A DNA stretch of 17,269 nucleotides from WGAL01 sp964570865. GTDB lineage: Bacteria; Bacteroidota; Ignavibacteria; Ignavibacteriales; Melioribacteraceae. Shown in pieces: positions 15,193 through 17,269 of this stretch. The stretch spans positions 1-17,269 of the forward strand of contig CAZMZM010000050.1 in assembly GCA_964570865.1 (NCBI GenBank), given 5' to 3'. How positions within the stretch are numbered: the first letter of the stretch is position 1; each line of letters opens with the position of its first letter. Below the pieces are notes generated by a model. That model was not told the DNA's origin. It ran no database searches and saw only the letters and a list, made by a program, of their open reading frames with translations. The position numbers were made by a program, and so were the translations under genes.

Positions 15193-16070
15193 CACTCGTT
15201 TTTCCTTACGTCTAATCCCCAAAAAAGTTTTTTCCTTAGTAATTCGAAGTAATTAAAATCTTTTGTATGAAATAACTTTATTTTGTTTTCGGATTTTTTT
15301 ACACTCAGTGATAATGGTGAATCATAATAATGCACTCTTTGACCGTCGGTACTTACCTGTATCTTGGTTGGTGAATAGACATTAATTTCAATTTTTTGAT
15401 TACTTGATAATACCAACGGGCGCATATTTAATGTATGAGGTGAAATCGGGCTTATCGTTATTGAGGATGAACGAGGACTTACAATCGGACCGCCGGTAGA
15501 AAGCGAATACCCGGTAGAGCCTGTAGGAGTTGCAATTATTATTCCATCTGCAGAAAAGGAGGAAACTTCCCTTCCGTCAATGGCAAGATGTATCTGAATC
15601 ATTTTAGGCCAACGCCCTCTGTCAATTACCAAATCGTTTATTGCATACAAATTATTATGTCCTTTACAATCACAAATGGCACTTAGAGCAATTCTTTCTT
15701 CAATTGTATATTCATTGTTTTGAATTGCATCGATTAAGTCGGTTAATCGTTCTTTTTCAAACTCAGCCAAAAAACCTAACTTACCCAAATTTATCCCGAG
15801 CATCGGTATCTGTGATTTACGTGCATAAAATGCTGTTTTAAGCATCGTACCGTCACCGCCGATTGAAATCAACAAATCACAAATCTCGGACATAATTTCT
15901 ACAGTAGCAAAAAGACTTTTATCTATTTCAAAATTAAGTTTTTCGCTATGCTTAAGCATGGAGTTTGATAAACAATATTCGATATTTTCGGAGACAAGAA
16001 GTTCAAGCAGTTCATTTAATACAGGAAAAGCTTCAGGTTTTGTTAGATTCGGAACAATTCCGATTTTCAT
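15192..16070 (-). CDS. nadK: NAD kinase
   Basis: This cytoplasmic enzyme phosphorylates NAD to NADP using ATP or polyphosphate. The 292-residue length is normal. Motifs are GGDGT (71-75), LGINLGKLGFL (91-101), the NAD-binding AINDLVIDRG (143-152), the glycine-rich ATPTGSTGYSLSTGGPIV (180-197) and ISPISPHTLNMRPLVL. The ATG at 16070 has AGAGG a few bases upstream and overlaps the glycosyltransferase stop as ATGA. Its own stop overlaps the thioredoxin-like start. Its place in a surface-glycan transcript looks positional; no functional tie is visible. Confidence 0.97.
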   Translation of the reverse strand: MKIGIVPNLTKPEAFPVLNELLELLVSENIEYCLSNSMLKHSEKLNFEIDKSLFATVEIMSEICDLLISIGGDGTMLKTAFYARKSQIPMLGINLGKLGFLAEFEKERLTDLIDAIQNNEYTIEERIALSAICDCKGHNNLYAINDLVIDRGRWPKMIQIHLAIDGREVSSFSADGIIIATPTGSTGYSLSTGGPIVSPRSSSITISPISPHTLNMRPLVLSSNQKIEINVYSPTKIQVSTDGQRVHYYDSPLSLSVKKSENKIKLFHTKDFNYFELLRKKLFWGLDVRKNE

Positions 16071-16837
16071 TTTTGCCTCTTTTTATTAAATTCAATTAAC
16101 TTTGAGTATTTTGTAAAAACATAATTAGCCGAAAACACAGCAAGAATAAATCCTTCTATTCCATCCAAAAATCCGGCACGTAAAATGTACATTTTAAAGA
16201 AAAGGAATATCGGGCGAATAACCAAATCTTTATATCCTGCTTTTCTTCCTTTCACGCTAAGCTCTTCAGCGGCAAGCGTAGTATATCTGTTAAATTTTTG
16301 ATAATAATGAAAAATATCGGGATCAGTGTAATGATTTAAATCATTTTTTAATCTCCCTATTTTCCCTTCAACCAAAAGATTTTCATGAACTTGATTGTCA
16401 TTAAACGCTGCCTTGGTCTTGTTAAACAAGCGGGTTACTCGCCCGGGATACCATCCGCTATGCTTAATCCACTTTCCGAGAAAAAAGGCTCTGCGAGCAA
16501 CTTCAAAAGCAGAAAAATGTAACTCTTCCGTTTTTTTCAGCTGTGTAATTTCTTCACAAAGTTCTTTGGTGATTTCCTCGTCAGCATCAATCCAAAAAAC
16601 CCAATCATTAGAAGTTTTACTGACTGCATATTGTTTTGTTTTGGCATACCCTTGCCAATTGGTAACTTCAGAAATCACCTTTTTGTAACTTTCGGCAATT
16701 TCTTTTGTCCTATCAGTTGTTTCGGAATCAATCAACAGAACTATTTCATCAATGCAATCGAGTTGGCTTTCAATACACCGCTTGATATTTACTTCTTCGT
16801 TTTTGGCAATTATTATTGATGAAATTTTAACCGGCAT
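16067..16837 (-). CDS. Family 2 glycosyltransferase, WaaE/KdtX-like
   Basis: The 256-residue protein transfers a sugar from a nucleotide donor, probably to lipopolysaccharide core or another envelope glycan at the inner face of the membrane. It starts with the GT-A Rossmann strand SSIIIAKNEEVNIKRCIES (6-24), then EIVLLIDSETTDRTKEIA (31-48) and the DxD metal/donor motif FWIDADEEIT (81-90, Asp84/Asp86). The acceptor-side HSGWYPGRVTRLFNK (126-140) and VHE (150-152) are typical of the WaaE-like subgroup. The C-terminal part (about 205-245) is hydrophobic and amphipathic and probably associates with the membrane. I chose ATG at 16837 because AAGGA lies 5 nt upstream; the frame extends to a TTG at 16870 without support. 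The start overlaps the preceding O-antigen ligase-like gene by 11 nt. Sugar and acceptor cannot be named. Confidence 0.9.
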   Translation of the reverse strand: MPVKISSIIIAKNEEVNIKRCIESQLDCIDEIVLLIDSETTDRTKEIAESYKKVISEVTNWQGYAKTKQYAVSKTSNDWVFWIDADEEITKELCEEITQLKKTEELHFSAFEVARRAFFLGKWIKHSGWYPGRVTRLFNKTKAAFNDNQVHENLLVEGKIGRLKNDLNHYTDPDIFHYYQKFNRYTTLAAEELSVKGRKAGYKDLVIRPIFLFFKMYILRAGFLDGIEGFILAVFSANYVFTKYSKLIEFNKKRQK

Positions 16838-17269
16838 CTTTATCCTTCTTATAAAGTTTGTACAAAGCAATGTTTAAGCCTGTTGCAAACCAAAGCATTG
16901 TTGCAATTTCCTGGTCACCAAAATTCCACTCTGCCAATCCTGAGACAAGAAAAGCGATAAATGCGCCGATTGTACCTAAGGCAACCGAAGAGGCAAACGG
17001 AATATTTTTCAATCGATTATATATTTTCAAATCTAAGATAAAAATAGTGAACATTAGATAAATAAAAACCAAAAATCCGAATCCGCCGAGAATTGTCAGG
17101 ACGTGTACATAATTATTATGCAAATGGCCGTAAGTTTCGGTGTCATACGGTGCCCGGTATTGAAGGTAAATATTATTCATATCAATATCGCCGACTCCGA
17201 AAATCGGGTTTGCCATAAAAATACGCCAACCGGTTTTCCACTGATTTAATCTCTGAATATTTGTGCTGT
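16827..17269 (-). CDS. O-antigen ligase/polymerase-like membrane protein (5' part missing)
   Basis: The frame is open to the window edge, so the N-terminal part lies beyond 17269; the ATG at 17216 is internal. The visible 147 residues hold the C-terminal part of a Wzy_C (WaaL/O-antigen ligase) domain. RLNQWKTGWRIFMANPIFGVG is followed by YGHLHNNYVHVLTILGGFGF, with the His-Asn pair of the family's periplasmic loop, then at least two or three hydrophobic segments and a short Lys-rich cytoplasmic tail. WaaL joins O-antigen to lipid A-core, and related proteins polymerise O-units or attach glycans to proteins; these cannot be told apart from this fragment. The downstream glycosyltransferase start overlaps its end, supporting a shared surface-glycan operon. 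Confidence 0.82.
   Translation of the reverse strand, partial: STNIQRLNQWKTGWRIFMANPIFGVGDIDMNNIYLQYRAPYDTETYGHLHNNYVHVLTILGGFGFLVFIYLMFTIFILDLKIYNRLKNIPFASSVALGTIGAFIAFLVSGLAEWNFGDQEIATMLWFATGLNIALYKLYKKDKDAG

Noticed and set aside
15193..15222. A TTG start ten codons upstream for the thioredoxin-like protein.
   Set aside because: It would put a highly charged segment before an otherwise normal signal peptide; the ATG at 15192 makes a TGATG junction.
1..17269. A hidden defence system, prophage, CRISPR array, biosynthetic cluster or mobile element.
   Set aside because: All long genes belong to core metabolism, translation, envelope or SusCD families; there is no transposase, integrase, nuclease, repeat array or terminal repeat structure.

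Overview
The window is AT-rich bacterial DNA, most likely chromosomal, from the Bacteroidota/Chlorobi/Ignavibacteria group. An Ignavibacteria-like genome is my best guess. The reasons are a SusC/SusD outer-membrane pair (a Bacteroidota-type system) sitting beside a DivIVA gene, a lysine-rich DksA/TraR-type zinc-finger protein and an IleS of the long, zinc-finger-less (IleS2) type. This placement is inferred from gene content, not from a phylogenetic marker search.

Positions 152-8304 are one tightly packed minus-strand cluster, read right to left: yggS, divIVA, purine nucleoside phosphorylase, an unrecognised membrane/coiled-coil protein, ileS, dksA/traR-like, lspA, rluD. Several junctions overlap (ATGA, ATGAGTGA, GTGA), so translation is probably coupled. 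The order resembles the Bacillus subtilis run ylmE(yggS)...divIVA-ileS-ylyA-lspA-rluD, but here the phosphorylase and the unrecognised protein stand between divIVA and ileS. A plausible promoter for the cluster lies just upstream of yggS.

Positions 8676-9833 (minus) encode a chorismate mutase/prephenate dehydratase with an ACT domain, the branch point to phenylalanine. The gene is flanked by two AT-rich spacers of 371 and 545 bases. The second spacer separates it from a divergent susC-susD pair on the plus strand (10379-14575), which ends in a strong intrinsic terminator. This spacer also holds a possible Bacteroidota-type promoter, an unconfirmed 51-residue membrane-peptide ORF and a perfect 9-bp inverted repeat that could form a leader RNA structure. 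No glycoside hydrolase, sensor or anti-sigma gene accompanies the pair, so its substrate cannot be read from the window.

Positions 14683-17269 are a second minus-strand operon: an O-antigen ligase/polymerase-like membrane protein (cut by the window edge), a WaaE-like family 2 glycosyltransferase, NAD kinase, and an exported thioredoxin-fold protein lacking the second active-site cysteine. All its junctions overlap. The first two genes point to lipopolysaccharide or surface glycan synthesis.

Most of the window is housekeeping sequence. I see no phage, IS element, CRISPR array, tRNA or rRNA. The points that most deserve a second look are the unrecognised membrane/coiled-coil gene beside divIVA, the unusual zinc-finger and histone-like tail of the DksA-like protein, and the structured leader of susC.
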